Shown piece by piece: positions 6,127 to 19,229 of a stretch of DNA of 36,317 nt; within the stretch, counting starts at the first letter, position 1, and the number at the start of each line of letters is the position of its first letter. This stretch comes from Prochlorococcus sp. AG-424-E20 (GTDB lineage: Bacteria; Cyanobacteriota; Cyanobacteriia; PCC-6307; Cyanobiaceae): positions 1 through 36,317 of the forward strand of contig QCND01000007.1 in NCBI GenBank assembly GCA_003213355.1, in the 5' to 3' direction. Below the pieces are notes generated by a model that worked only from the letters and a program-made list of their open reading frames with translations, searched no databases and had not been told where the DNA came from. A program made the position numbers and the translations under genes.

Positions 6127-6987
6127 ATGATCATAAAGATAAAAGCACCTATAGTTTTATTTTATATAAATATCATTATCTTTATCTTACCAATATTTAC
6201 CTTAAAAGTTAATTCAGAAACAAAAATTATCGCAAAAAGCGGAGATACCCTTTTAAAAATATCCAATCAATATGGAGTTTCCTTGAAACAACTAATGTAT
6301 AAAAACAATTTCAATGATGCGACAAAAATAATAGAAGGTAAAGTCATAATTATACCTGATATAGATATTAATAAATACAAGAATAATGAATACCTAACTT
6401 ATAAAGTTATAAAAGGAGATACTCTTTACAAGATAGCAAGGGATCACAACGTAAGTCTAAATGATATTATTTCCATAAATAACCTACAAAATGATTCTTA
6501 TCTTAAACTTAATCAGATTATCTTATTGCCAAAGGGAGCTACACCTAAGGAAATAATTAGTATAGAAAATATTAAAGTAGCCAGTAAAAAAGTTTTTTAT
6601 CATCAAACTGCTAAGACAGAAGATCTTTCAACCATCGCATATGTGCACAAAATCCCAATAGAACAAGTTAAGACTTTGAATAAATTAAATGACCCTATAA
6701 AAATCAAACCTAATATCAAATTAAAATTAAGAAAATATAAACCTTCAAAATGGATAAAATATGGATCATTAATAGTCGATTGGTCAGATTGGACATATTT
6801 TGATGGCAACTATATTGCTCAATCAAAAACAAAAAAAAACAAAGCTTTCTATTTAGCTCTTAGCTGCAAAAAAAGAGCATTAAACAATACATTAAACAAT
6901 TCTTACTGGACAAGTTGGTATTTCCCTGAAACTGATTTTGAATTTAAATTAATTAATGATTTTTGTGACCAGGATTTTAATTTTTAA
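6127..6987 (+). CDS. secreted LysM-repeat protein, 286 aa
   Basis: An N-terminal hydrophobic segment (about residues 8-27) acts as signal peptide or anchor. Two clear LysM domains follow (about 33-78 with SGDTLLKISNQYGVS, and 90-136 with KGDTLYKIARDHNVS), then a third, more diverged one (about 156-202). LysM binds N-acetylglucosamine in peptidoglycan, so the protein most likely sits in the periplasm on the cell wall. The last 80 residues are not a known domain; they are rich in Trp and Tyr and contain two Cys (in ALSCKK and NDFCDQ) that could form a disulfide. No peptidase or amidase motif is seen. It is convergent with the next gene with a single base between the stop codons. Confidence 0.88.
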   Translation: MIIKIKAPIVLFYINIIIFILPIFTLKVNSETKIIAKSGDTLLKISNQYGVSLKQLMYKNNFNDATKIIEGKVIIIPDIDINKYKNNEYLTYKVIKGDTLYKIARDHNVSLNDIISINNLQNDSYLKLNQIILLPKGATPKEIISIENIKVASKKVFYHQTAKTEDLSTIAYVHKIPIEQVKTLNKLNDPIKIKPNIKLKLRKYKPSKWIKYGSLIVDWSDWTYFDGNYIAQSKTKKNKAFYLALSCKKRALNNTLNNSYWTSWYFPETDFEFKLINDFCDQDFNF

Positions 6988-6988
6988 A

Positions 6989-8038
6989 TTATTTGTTTAT
7001 TTCAAGAGGTGGAGGTTCTAACCTTTCAGAGTCTTCCTCAACAAGTTGTAATCTCAACCTTTTTCCACCTGAAAGCTCTCCAAGAGAAACTCTTATTGTT
7101 GAACCAGTTAGCGTTTGAAGGGTGTCTAAAAGCTCTCTTAAATATGGTGTGCTACTTCCAGACTCGACCCATAGTCTCTCTTGCAAGCCTTCTAATCTTT
7201 TCCAAGCAGAATGAAACTTCAAAATAGAACTCTCTATAGTTTTTGCTTGTCCAAAAGCATCTGAAAGTAATCCTAAGGAATCCAACCTGAGAGCTTCTTG
7301 AGTAGCTTTATCTAAATTTAAATTCTTATTTTGAAAAGCCCTTAATGCTAAAGATGCATCTAAAGACTTGCCCATCCATTTAGCAGTATTCGTCATGTCT
7401 TTTACTGAATCTATTTCAGGATTTTCTCTTAAAGTTTCGCAGATTTCTTCCTGCTGAATAGGCGTCAACTTGGATAATTCTCTTACTAATGGCGCTACAA
7501 ACTTGGCTGGCAATAAATTAGATTGTGTTTTTTCTCTAATTTCATCAGGCAAAAGATTGCTGGTTGCGGCCATGAATTGATCAGTTAAGCTTTTTACTTG
7601 TCTTCTTGTTATGTCCCTCCCTTCATTCGCAGCTTCAGAAATCATATATTGAATCTCAGGCTCAGCTTGTGCTGTTTCTATAAAAGCTCTTTTAGAAAAA
7701 TTATTTACACTAGATTCTTCAAGAATTCCATCAACCACAAGATTATCGGAGGAATCAGCAAGTTGGATAAGAGAATAGGCTTTACTTTTACTAATTTCCA
7801 TCTCCCTAAGCCACTGTAAAAAGCCTGTACCTCTTCCATCCCCACCTCTCTTTTCTCTATCTCTTACAACACGTAAAATTCTTCCTCGCCAAATTTCTGT
7901 TTGCAAATCAAACTGCTCACATATTGACCAAGCATTCTCTAATCTCTTGATGAAATCAATATTGCTTAAATCATCTTGATTAGGGTCAGGCAAATCAAAA
8001 CTAAGAGAAGAGGGGTCTAAAGATGGCTGTGGTATCAC
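6989..8038 (-). CDS. unrecognised HTH-like protein, 349 aa
   Basis: Not recognised with certainty. Residues 68-94 (GRGTGFLQWLREMEISKSKAY...) read like a helix-turn-helix segment in which S-K-S-K-A-Y is the recognition helix. Similar stretches occur in replication- or partition-type DNA-binding proteins, but no full-length match comes to mind. The rest is mostly helical and charged, with no signal peptide or membrane segment, and the C-terminus is acidic and Pro-containing. It is probably a soluble DNA-binding protein conserved in marine picocyanobacteria. It ends one base from the LysM gene's stop with no hairpin between, so the two convergent transcripts probably overlap. Confidence 0.7.
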   Translation of the reverse strand: MIPQPSLDPSSLSFDLPDPNQDDLSNIDFIKRLENAWSICEQFDLQTEIWRGRILRVVRDREKRGGDGRGTGFLQWLREMEISKSKAYSLIQLADSSDNLVVDGILEESSVNNFSKRAFIETAQAEPEIQYMISEAANEGRDITRRQVKSLTDQFMAATSNLLPDEIREKTQSNLLPAKFVAPLVRELSKLTPIQQEEICETLRENPEIDSVKDMTNTAKWMGKSLDASLALRAFQNKNLNLDKATQEALRLDSLGLLSDAFGQAKTIESSILKFHSAWKRLEGLQERLWVESGSSTPYLRELLDTLQTLTGSTIRVSLGELSGGKRLRLQLVEEDSERLEPPPLEINK

Positions 8039-8244
8039 AAAAAATAAAATCTTTAAAGGATTAACATTTCAAAGCTAATTGAAAATTCCCCCAGAAATCA
8101 ATATGAATTATTTATGGCTGTAAGTAAAAAATCTTTCAAAAGGTTTCTAATTATTTAAGATGCCAGCGACAGTCTGTGACACATCTACAAATATCTCCTG
8201 TTTTGATAGATAATAGTGGTATTAAAGTCATTTAGGTTAGTCAG

Positions 8245-8463
8245 ATGAGCTTTGCAAGAAAAGATAAGGTTCGCATCTTGCGTCAAGAATCATACTGGTT
8301 CAATCAAATTGGAGAAATAGTCTCTATAGATAAATCTCCATTAATGAGATACCCAGTAACTGTTAAATTTGAAAAATGTGATTTCAAAGCTTTTAGCGGT
8401 GTTGATGGTGGAGCTAATACCAGTCAATTTTCAGTGAAAGAATTAGAAGCTGCTGCAAGTTAG
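8245..8463 (+). CDS. psaE: photosystem I subunit IV (PsaE)
   Basis: Stromal/cytoplasmic subunit of photosystem I that helps dock ferredoxin and supports cyclic electron flow. The whole chain matches PsaE: an SH3-like barrel starting R-K-D-K-V-R-I-L-R, then ESYWFN, the conserved RYPVTVKFEK (residues 35-44), and FSVKELE at the end. At 72 residues it is slightly long through a short Ala-rich tail. A 206-bp upstream region with TAGATAAT near 8206 holds the likely promoter. The next gene, mutM, starts 14 bp later and may be co-transcribed. Confidence 0.96.
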   Translation: MSFARKDKVRILRQESYWFNQIGEIVSIDKSPLMRYPVTVKFEKCDFKAFSGVDGGANTSQFSVKELEAAAS

Positions 8464-8477
8464 CAGTATTAATACTT

Positions 8478-9326
8478 TTGCCAGAATTACCAGAAGTTGA
8501 GACAGTTAGAAAAGGACTTGAAAAACTTTTAAATGATTTTTATATTGAAAGAATAGAAGTATTAAAAGAAAGATCAATAGCAAGTAACGGGGGATCAAAA
8601 ACTTTCATAAATAATGTTAAAAATAGTTATTTAGGTAATTGGGAAAGAAGAGGTAAATATTTAATAGGATCACTACTTACAAAAGAAAAAATTAGCAAAG
8701 GTTTTTTAGTTGTTCACTTAAGAATGACAGGCCAATTTAAATTAGTTGCGAAAGAAGTTTTAGCATGCAAGCATACGAGAGTGAGATTTTTTGATGAGAG
8801 AGGTAGAGAACTCCGTTTTATAGACATTAGAAATTTCGGACAAATGTGGTTCGTACCCTCGTCAAAGTCAGTTCCAGAAATAGTATCTGGAATTAGAAGA
8901 TTAGGCCCAGAGCCTTTTAATGCTGATTTTAATAGTGATTATTTAGAGGAATATTTGCGAAAAAAAACTCGCTCTATTAAATCTGCATTATTAGATCAAG
9001 AAACTGTTGCTGGGGTTGGAAATATATATGCTGATGAAACACTATTTGACGCAGGGATTAATCCAAAAAAAGAGAGTAGAAATTTAAAAAGTAATGAAAT
9101 AAAAAGGCTTTGCAATAGTCTGGTAAAAATATTAAAAATAAGTATTGGAGAGGGAGGCACTACTTTTAGTGACTTTAGAGATTTAGAGGGAATCAATGGA
9201 AATTATGGCGGACAAGCCTTGGTGTATAGAAGAAGTGGTAAAGATTGTAAAAAATGTGGAGAAAAGATATTGCGAGAAAAGATCTGTGGAAGGAGCACAC
9301 ACTGGTGTCCTAATTGCCAAAAATAA
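8478..9326 (+). CDS. mutM: formamidopyrimidine-DNA glycosylase (MutM/Fpg)
   Basis: Removes 8-oxoguanine and other oxidised purines from DNA and nicks the abasic site. The N-terminus PELPEVE is fixed: Pro2 is the catalytic nucleophile and Glu3 a catalytic acid, so the gene must start at the TTG codon at 8478. Lys60 (RGKYL) is the conserved beta-hairpin lysine. VAGVGNIYADE marks the helix-two-turns-helix region, and a zinc finger closes the protein (Cys257, Cys260, Cys277, Cys280; spacing CX2C-X16-CX2C). Length (282) is usual. It follows psaE by 14 bp and ends 9 bp before a bidirectional terminator. Confidence 0.96.
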   Translation: MPELPEVETVRKGLEKLLNDFYIERIEVLKERSIASNGGSKTFINNVKNSYLGNWERRGKYLIGSLLTKEKISKGFLVVHLRMTGQFKLVAKEVLACKHTRVRFFDERGRELRFIDIRNFGQMWFVPSSKSVPEIVSGIRRLGPEPFNADFNSDYLEEYLRKKTRSIKSALLDQETVAGVGNIYADETLFDAGINPKKESRNLKSNEIKRLCNSLVKILKISIGEGGTTFSDFRDLEGINGNYGGQALVYRRSGKDCKKCGEKILREKICGRSTHWCPNCQK

Positions 9327-9335
9327 TTTGTCATT

Positions 9336-9363
9336 AAAAAAGGGTCACTAAGGACCCTTTTTT
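9336..9363 (+). terminator. bidirectional terminator between mutM and the rRNA operon
   Basis: AAAAAAGGGTC (9336-9346), loop ACTAAG, GACCCTTTTTT (9353-9363). It has T-runs on both strands, so it can end mutM from the left and the rRNA operon from the right, 9 bp beyond the 5S rRNA. Confidence 0.9.
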
Positions 9364-9371
9364 AATATTTT

Positions 9372-9489
9372 ACCTGGCATTGAGCTATTTTCTCAGGGGG
9401 CTACCCCCCAAATATCGTCGCCGCTGATGCGTTTCACAACCGAGTTCGAGATGGATCGGAGTGGTTCCACATCGCCATGAACACCAGGA
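9372..9489 (-). rRNA. rrf: 5S ribosomal RNA
   Basis: About 118 nt, the last gene of the minus-strand rRNA operon. The 5' and 3' ends pair (TCCTGG at the 5' end with CCAGG at the 3' end), and the internal region reads as the typical cyanobacterial 5S, with GAACTCGGTTGTGAAACG. End positions are good to a few bases. Confidence 0.93.
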
Positions 9490-9562
9490 TAGTGTTATTT
9501 ATGAACCCTGAAGACTGCATAGCAATTATTAAAAAATAAAAGAGAAAGAATAAAGCAATAAT

Positions 9563-9573
9563 TTGAGTAAAGC
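9563..9573. repeat. downstream arm of the 23S processing stem
   Basis: TTGAGTAAAGC here is complementary to GCTTTTACTCAA at 12485-12496 (one bulged base). In the pre-rRNA the two arms can pair to loop out 23S, the usual RNase III substrate. Confidence 0.7.
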
Positions 9574-9581
9574 AAAAGAAG

Positions 9582-12456
<2,875 letters not shown>

Positions 12457-12757
12457 AATACAATCACAAAATCAATTGTGCTCGGCTTTTACTCAAGAAT
12501 TAAACATGAATTCTAGAATTAACAATTTAGTTTTAAGGCTAAATTATAAAAACAGAATTATGCATCCATGAGATGCTTTATTCTTTCTAATCTATGCAGT
12601 TTTCAAGGTTCTACTGAAATCTCATGGAATTTATCCATGGAACCCAGCATGTTATCAACTATAAAAAGATGACAAGAAGCTAGATTCTTTTCAAATAGAC
12701 AATTCTAAGCCAAATCTACAAATTTTTCTCCAAATTAGTTATCAGGATAGTTTTCAG
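12457..12757 (-). other. 23S-tRNA internal transcribed spacer
   Basis: About 300 bp between tRNA-Ala and 23S in the rRNA precursor. It is AT-rich and holds the upstream 23S processing arm (12485-12496). No gene is seen. Confidence 0.7.
12485..12496. repeat. upstream arm of the 23S processing stem
   Basis: GCTTTTACTCAA, complementary to TTGAGTAAAGC at 9563-9573 on the other side of 23S. Confidence 0.7.
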
Positions 12758-12830
12758 TGGAGGTAAGCGGACTCGAACCGCTGACATCCTGCTTGCAAAG
12801 CAGGCGCTCTACCAACTGAGCTATACCCCC
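12758..12830 (-). tRNA. trnA: tRNA-Ala (TGC)
   Basis: 73 nt. The acceptor stem GGGGGTA/TACCTCC closes the cloverleaf with one G-T pair, the T loop reads GGTTCGAGTCC, and the anticodon loop reads CTTTGCAAG (TGC). The 3' CCA is not encoded. It is the second spacer tRNA of the rRNA operon. Confidence 0.97.
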
Positions 12831-12839
12831 AACAACGAA

Positions 12840-12913
<74 letters not shown>

Positions 12914-12936
12914 AGGAGAAACTTTGTTGGTTGTGA

Positions 12937-12958
12937 CCTAGACAAGTTTAGGAACTGA
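12937..12958. repeat. 3' arm of the 16S processing stem
   Basis: The plus strand reads CCTAGACAAGTTTAGGAACTGA. Its complement in the transcript pairs with the leader element at 14888-14916 over 22 bp, with one 7-8 base bulge on the leader side. This is the expected RNase III stem that loops out 16S. Confidence 0.8.
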
Positions 12959-13080
12959 AATCAAAGAATCAATTTTACAACCAATTCAAAAATCTGAGGT
13001 ACCGATCGACCTTAAGGTGACAGGATTGCGGCCTAAGAATAAATAACTTAGACATCACAATCAATTTATTGTCTCCCTGT

Positions 13081-14563
<1,483 letters not shown>

Positions 14564-15084
14564 TAGTCAGGCCCTATTGTAAAAATAATTTCTACTCAGT
14601 CTGATTTGCTTCTCCCACTTAATTCAGCACTGGCGTACTGAATTGTGATTGTTGCCACCTTGGTTTTAATAAGGGTTCTAAAGAGTGCACTTAGTTTTAT
14701 CTTCGTGACTTTCCCGGATCTCAGATCCGTCGTTGCTCTAACTCTGTAACACCAAAAATCAAAGTAGAGCCGTGAAACTCTAATTCGAAATAGTGACAAA
14801 ATCATGCAACTAATTTCTTTTTGACGGGACCTCACACCTTTATCGCAATACATCTGATTCAAAAATGAAGCAGACGCGATAAAAGCGTCAGTTCCTAAAC
14901 TTTTAAGTTGTCTAGGTACAATGTTTTTGACTTAAAAAGCCAAGAACATTTTTCGATCTTTCGACCGTTTTTCAGCTTACAGCACAGAAGGGTTTAGTCT
15001 TCAAATGTTGTAAAACTCCCACCTAACTAAAAAACTTTCGTAATTTTCGCTAACTGAGTACGCTCCAGATTAACTTTTGCGCAG
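14564..15084 (-). other. rRNA operon leader
   Basis: About 520 nt of untranslated leader between the promoter and 16S. It contains the 5' processing arm (14888-14916). The 88-codon frame at 14596-14862 lies wholly in this leader and is not protein-like. No leader gene is seen. Confidence 0.6.
14888..14916. repeat. 5' arm of the 16S processing stem
   Basis: This leader element is complementary in the transcript to 12937-12958. The shared parts are TCAGTTCCTAAAC and TTGTCTAGG (plus strand), separated here by about 7 extra bases that would bulge out. Confidence 0.8.
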
Positions 15085-15090
15085 AAGAAT

Positions 15091-15120
15091 ATTCTAGACC
15101 CTCGAAGTACTTACTTGCAA
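15091..15120 (-). promoter_or_regulatory. likely rRNA operon promoter
   Basis: On the minus strand TTGCAA (15120-15115) and TAGAAT (15096-15091) are spaced 18 bp apart, a good fit to a sigma-70 promoter. The start would be near 15084. It lies about 90 bp from the divergent invertase-like gene. Assignment is by sequence only. Confidence 0.55.
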
Positions 15121-15211
15121 CAAAGTTGCAAATGAAATGTTTTACCTCTTACTATAAATTTTAAATGAGCAAGCCATAACTAGCTTTTAGAGATGGCAAC
15201 AGATTATCTTA

Positions 15212-16669
15212 ATGCCCGCACGTTTTAGCCAACAGAACCAAAGGGTACGCCCCAACTCAAATGAAGACAAAGTTGTTGCAAGAGCTAAAGAACATTTTGA
15301 AAAAACTCTGATTGAAATTTCTGGAGATATTGCAGGCAGTGTCGCGGCCTTAGAGCATCCAACAAAAAATGATGCTCTCAATTACGGAGAAATCTTTTTA
15401 AGGGACAACGTTCCTGTAATGATCTATCTCTTAACTCAAAAAAGATATGACATAGTCAAAAAATTCTTGACAGTAAGTCTTGATTTGCAAAGTACCACTT
15501 ATCAAACTCGCGGGGTTTTTCCAACAAGTTTTATTGAAGAAAAAGGAAAATTAATAGCAGATTATGGTCAGAGATCTATTGGAAGAATTACCTCTGCTGA
15601 TGCAAGCTTATGGTGGCCAGTACTTTGTTGGCTATATGTGAGAAAAAGTGGTGATCAAAGTTTTGGGACAAGTCAACAGGTGCAAAGAGGAGTGCAACTT
15701 CTTCTTGATTTAGTTTTGCATCCAACTTTTGAGGGAAATCCAGTTTTATTCGTACCAGATTGTTCATTTATGATCGATCGACCCATGGATGTTTGGGGAG
15801 CTCCTCTTGAGGTAGAGGTTTTGTTGCATGCATGTTTAAAAAGCTGCATTCAACTAATGGAACTAAGCAGAAAGCATCAAAAAAGTCGATTACTCGATCA
15901 GAGGCTTGTTTTAACTCGTCAGTGGGTACATGATCTTCGACAATTTCTTTTGAAGCATTATTGGGTAACAAGCAAAACGATGCAAGTTCTTAGAAGACGG
16001 CCTACAGAGCAATACGGTGAAGATCAACATCAAAATGAATTCAATGTCCAACCCCAAGTAGTCCCTTCATGGCTTCAGGATTGGCTTGAAAATAGAGGTG
16101 GATACCTTATTGGAAATATAAGGACTGGTAGGCCAGATTTTCGTTTTTACAGCTTGGGAAATTCATTAGCATGTATGTTTGGAGTACTTACAGCACCTCA
16201 ACAGAGAGCATTATTTCGTCTGGTTCTACATAACCGAGAACACCTCATGGCACAAATGCCAATGAGGATATGTCATCCTCCAATGGATATAGAAGAATGG
16301 CAAAACAAAACAGGTTCAGACCCAAAAAACTGGCCATGGAGTTATCACAATGGGGGGCATTGGCCTAGTCTTTTATGGTTTTTTGGTGCTTCTATATTGC
16401 TTCACGAAAAACGTTATCCAAAAGCTGATGTTTTACTCATGGGACAAATGAGGGCTCTTATTGAAGAATGTTATTGGAGTCAATTGAACCAACTACCAAG
16501 ACAAAAATGGGCAGAATATTTTGATGGGCCAACTGGTACTTGGGTAGGACAACAATCTAGGACTTATCAAACTTGGACTATTGTTGGTTTTTTATTGATG
16601 CATCATTTGTTAAGAGCGGAGCCTGATGATGTATTGATGCTGGACTTAGAGATAGAGGAAAAATTCTAG
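15212..16669 (+). CDS. GH100 neutral/alkaline invertase-like protein, 485 aa
   Basis: A soluble enzyme of glycoside hydrolase family 100, which splits sucrose to glucose and fructose in the cytoplasm. The recognisable parts are [26 protein letters not shown], and near the C-terminus [18 protein letters not shown], where the aspartates and aromatic residues around the active site are conserved in the family. Length is typical of cyanobacterial forms, without the plant N-terminal extension. No signal peptide. In marine picocyanobacteria sucrose and glucosylglycerate are compatible solutes, so a role in solute turnover is likely; exact substrate is inferred. Its stop codon overlaps that of petD in the sequence CTAG. 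Confidence 0.9.
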   Translation: MPARFSQQNQRVRPNSNEDKVVARAKEHFEKTLIEISGDIAGSVAALEHPTKNDALNYGEIFLRDNVPVMIYLLTQKRYDIVKKFLTVSLDLQSTTYQTRGVFPTSFIEEKGKLIADYGQRSIGRITSADASLWWPVLCWLYVRKSGDQSFGTSQQVQRGVQLLLDLVLHPTFEGNPVLFVPDCSFMIDRPMDVWGAPLEVEVLLHACLKSCIQLMELSRKHQKSRLLDQRLVLTRQWVHDLRQFLLKHYWVTSKTMQVLRRRPTEQYGEDQHQNEFNVQPQVVPSWLQDWLENRGGYLIGNIRTGRPDFRFYSLGNSLACMFGVLTAPQQRALFRLVLHNREHLMAQMPMRICHPPMDIEEWQNKTGSDPKNWPWSYHNGGHWPSLLWFFGASILLHEKRYPKADVLLMGQMRALIEECYWSQLNQLPRQKWAEYFDGPTGTWVGQQSRTYQTWTIVGFLLMHHLLRAEPDDVLMLDLEIEEKF

Positions 16670-17148
16670 AACAAACCTAAAGTAAGAGACTTATCAATTG
16701 GTAGGCATGCTCCTATACCTAGATACATTGTCAAAACAGTTCCAAATAAAAATAATGACATTGCAACTGGTCTTCTAAAAGGGTTAGCAAATTTATTTAC
16801 GTTTTCGATGAAAGGTAGAATCATTAGTCCTAATGGTATCAATGTCTGAAGAGCAATACCAAGTAACTTATTAGGCACAACTCTTAAAATTTGAAAAACA
16901 GGATATAAATACCATTCAGGAAGAATTTCTAATGGAGTTGCAAAAGGGTTTGCTTTATCTCCAAGGAATGCAGGATCTAAAACTGCTAAACCGACAACAC
17001 ATGCAATAGTCCCAAGAATAACTACTGGGAAGATATATAAAAGGTCATTAGGCCATGCTGGTTCACCGTAATAATTGTGTCCCATACCTTTGGCAAGTTT
17101 TGCTCTTAATTTTGTATCGGTTAAATCAGGTTTCTTAAGAGTAGACAT
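16666..17148 (-). CDS. petD: cytochrome b6f subunit IV (PetD)
   Basis: Core membrane subunit of the cytochrome b6f complex, forming with PetB the quinol oxidation site. The length of 160 residues is standard. It starts [20 protein letters not shown], has the PEWY motif (77-80, in [11 protein letters not shown]) of the Qo site, and three membrane helices (about 36-56, 92-113, 126-148). It lies 53 bp downstream of petB on the same strand, the usual petBD operon. The stop overlaps the convergent invertase-like gene by 4 bp with no terminator, so the two transcripts must run into one another. Confidence 0.97.
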   Translation of the reverse strand: MSTLKKPDLTDTKLRAKLAKGMGHNYYGEPAWPNDLLYIFPVVILGTIACVVGLAVLDPAFLGDKANPFATPLEILPEWYLYPVFQILRVVPNKLLGIALQTLIPLGLMILPFIENVNKFANPFRRPVAMSLFLFGTVLTMYLGIGACLPIDKSLTLGLF

Positions 17149-17201
17149 GGATTAAGAAAGGTTTAAGAAAATTAGGGATTATTTTGAATAAATAATTTTA
17201 A

Positions 17202-17858
17202 TTATAAGGGACCTGAGATTCCTTGCTTTCTAATCATTAGAAAATGCATCAACATAAATACTGCTAGTAGCCATGGCATTACAAAAGTGTGAAGACTATA
17301 AAACCTTGTCAAAGTTGACTGCCCAACACTCTCACCACCTCTAAGAAGTTCGACCATAAAATCTCCAATAACTGGAATAGCTGCTGGGACACCAGAAACA
17401 ATTTTGACTGCCCAATAACCGACTTGATCCCAAGGCAATGAATACCCTGTAACTCCAAAAGCTACTGTTATTACTGCCATAACAACTCCAGTTATCCATG
17501 TCAATTCTCTAGGTCTTTTAAATCCACCGGTCAAATAAACTCTAAAAACATGCAAAATAAGCATGAGTACCATCATTGAGGCACTCCATCTATGAACTGA
17601 TCTAATCAACCAACCAAAACTCACATCTGTCATCAAATAACTAACTGAGCTATAAGCTTCAGTTACTGTAGGTTTGTAGTAAAAAGTCATCGCGAATCCA
17701 GTCGCGAATTGAATCAAAAAACAAACCAGTGTTATGCCACCAAGACAATAAAAAATGTTGACATGTGGAGGAACGTATTTTGAAGTGACATCATCAGCGA
17801 TGTCCTGTATCTCAAGACGTTCCTGGAACCAGTCATAAACCGGTGAAGAGTTCGCCAT
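17202..17858 (-). CDS. petB: cytochrome b6 (PetB)
   Basis: Haem-carrying core subunit of the cytochrome b6f complex. With the start at 17858 ([11 protein letters not shown]) the protein has 218 residues, close to the usual 215-222. Haem b ligands are His89, His103, His190 and His205; Cys38 is the attachment site of haem c(n). A frame from 17915 adds 19 residues that do not resemble the family, so it is rejected. It is followed by petD. The start lies 69 bp from the divergent ctpA start, so the two promoters share that short gap. Confidence 0.97.
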   Translation of the reverse strand: MANSSPVYDWFQERLEIQDIADDVTSKYVPPHVNIFYCLGGITLVCFLIQFATGFAMTFYYKPTVTEAYSSVSYLMTDVSFGWLIRSVHRWSASMMVLMLILHVFRVYLTGGFKRPRELTWITGVVMAVITVAFGVTGYSLPWDQVGYWAVKIVSGVPAAIPVIGDFMVELLRGGESVGQSTLTRFYSLHTFVMPWLLAVFMLMHFLMIRKQGISGPL

Positions 17859-17927
17859 CCACTTATGCACTGTACTTTCAAATATCTTACTCGATGTGCC
17901 CCTTGGTCGCCGCAAAAGATCAATCTA

Positions 17928-19226
17928 ATGCTCTCATCTGTTAAATCTTTAACTAAGCTACTGCAAAGACTTTTTGCAGTATTAATTAGCTTTGGGATTT
18001 TATTTCAAGTCTTTACTCAGCCAGCTTATGCTCTAAATGATGGACAATTGCTTGTTATTGAGGCATGGAATCAAGTTAATGCGGGTTATTTAGATCCTAA
18101 GAAATTTGATGAAATTCAATGGAAAAAACTTCGTCAAAAAGCTCTTGAAAAGCCAATAAACAATTCTCAACAAGCTTACTCAGCTATTGAAGCAATGCTA
18201 CTTCCTCTTGGAGATCCATATACACGCTTATTGAGACCAGTTGATTACGAAGCGATGAAAAAAAGCAACATAGGTAGTGAAATCAATGGAGTTGGACTTC
18301 AACTAGGAGCTAGAAAAGAAGATGGAAATATAGTTGTAATATCTCCTCTTGAAGGCTCTCCGGCATCCGATGCAGGAATTACAAGTGGAACAATTATAAA
18401 AAAAGTCAACGGGCAATCTCCCAAACAATTAGGACTTGAAGCAACAGCAGCAAAATTGAGAGGGGAAACAGGAACAGAAGTAATCGTTGAATTAGAGCTG
18501 CCTGACAACGAAATAAAAGAAATTTCTTTAGAAAGGAGAAGTGTTGATTTAAGACCAGTTAGGACTAAGAGAATAAGAAACGAATCACATACATTTGGTT
18601 ATTTAAGAATTACACAATTTAGTGAGGGGGTTCCTGAGCAAGTCAAAGAAGCATTGGAAGAACTTTCTGGGAAAGAAATAGATGGTCTGATTTTGGACCT
18701 AAGAAATAACTCTGGAGGTCTCGTAAGTTCTGGACTCGCGGTTGCTGACGATTTCCTCAGCAATTTGCCGATTGTTGAAACAAAAAAAAGAGATTCCATA
18801 AATGATCCCATCAGTTCTGGACTAGAAACTATTTATGATGGCCCAATGGTTACTCTTGTAAATGAAGGGACAGCCAGTGCTAGTGAAATTCTTGCTGGTG
18901 CTCTTCAAGACAATAAAAGATCTGAACTCATAGGTAATAAAACATTTGGGAAGGGCCTAATACAATCTTTGACCAATCTTAGTGATGGTAGTGGTTTAGC
19001 TGTAACAGTTGCTAGCTATTTGACTCCTAGCGGAAGAGACATACAAAATCTTGGAATTGAGCCTGATCGCCTCTTAGAAATGCCAGAGCCACTTAATCCA
19101 GGCGCGGATGAAGATAGATGGCTTTTAGATGCAGAGTTGATCATGCAAGCCACCTTGGACAAAGAAAAAGTCTCAAAAGAGACTTTAGTAAAAGAAGAAC
19201 AATTTATAAGCCAAGCAATTGAATAA
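17928..19226 (+). CDS. ctpA: C-terminal processing protease CtpA (S41), 432 aa
   Basis: Lumenal serine protease that trims the C-terminal extension of pre-D1 so that photosystem II can assemble its manganese cluster. Signal peptide: residues 1-35, ending QPAYA. PDZ domain about 120-190 (GVGLQLGARKEDG...). Catalytic Ser317 in GTASASE and Lys342 in FGKG, 25 residues apart, as in D1 processing peptidase. The ATG at 17928 places the signal peptide at the N-terminus; an upstream in-frame ATG (17865) lies inside petB and is rejected. It is followed after 3 bp by the HD gene, so they are probably co-transcribed. D1 is the usual substrate; others are possible. Confidence 0.94.
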   Translation: MLSSVKSLTKLLQRLFAVLISFGILFQVFTQPAYALNDGQLLVIEAWNQVNAGYLDPKKFDEIQWKKLRQKALEKPINNSQQAYSAIEAMLLPLGDPYTRLLRPVDYEAMKKSNIGSEINGVGLQLGARKEDGNIVVISPLEGSPASDAGITSGTIIKKVNGQSPKQLGLEATAAKLRGETGTEVIVELELPDNEIKEISLERRSVDLRPVRTKRIRNESHTFGYLRITQFSEGVPEQVKEALEELSGKEIDGLILDLRNNSGGLVSSGLAVADDFLSNLPIVETKKRDSINDPISSGLETIYDGPMVTLVNEGTASASEILAGALQDNKRSELIGNKTFGKGLIQSLTNLSDGSGLAVTVASYLTPSGRDIQNLGIEPDRLLEMPEPLNPGADEDRWLLDAELIMQATLDKEKVSKETLVKEEQFISQAIE

Positions 19227-19229
19227 GTC

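Noticed and set aside
17859-17915. Upstream ATG for petB
   Set aside because: Adds 19 residues that do not match cytochrome b6; [10 protein letters not shown] is the family start.
17865-17927. Upstream ATG for ctpA
   Set aside because: It would put 21 residues before the signal peptide and lies within petB.
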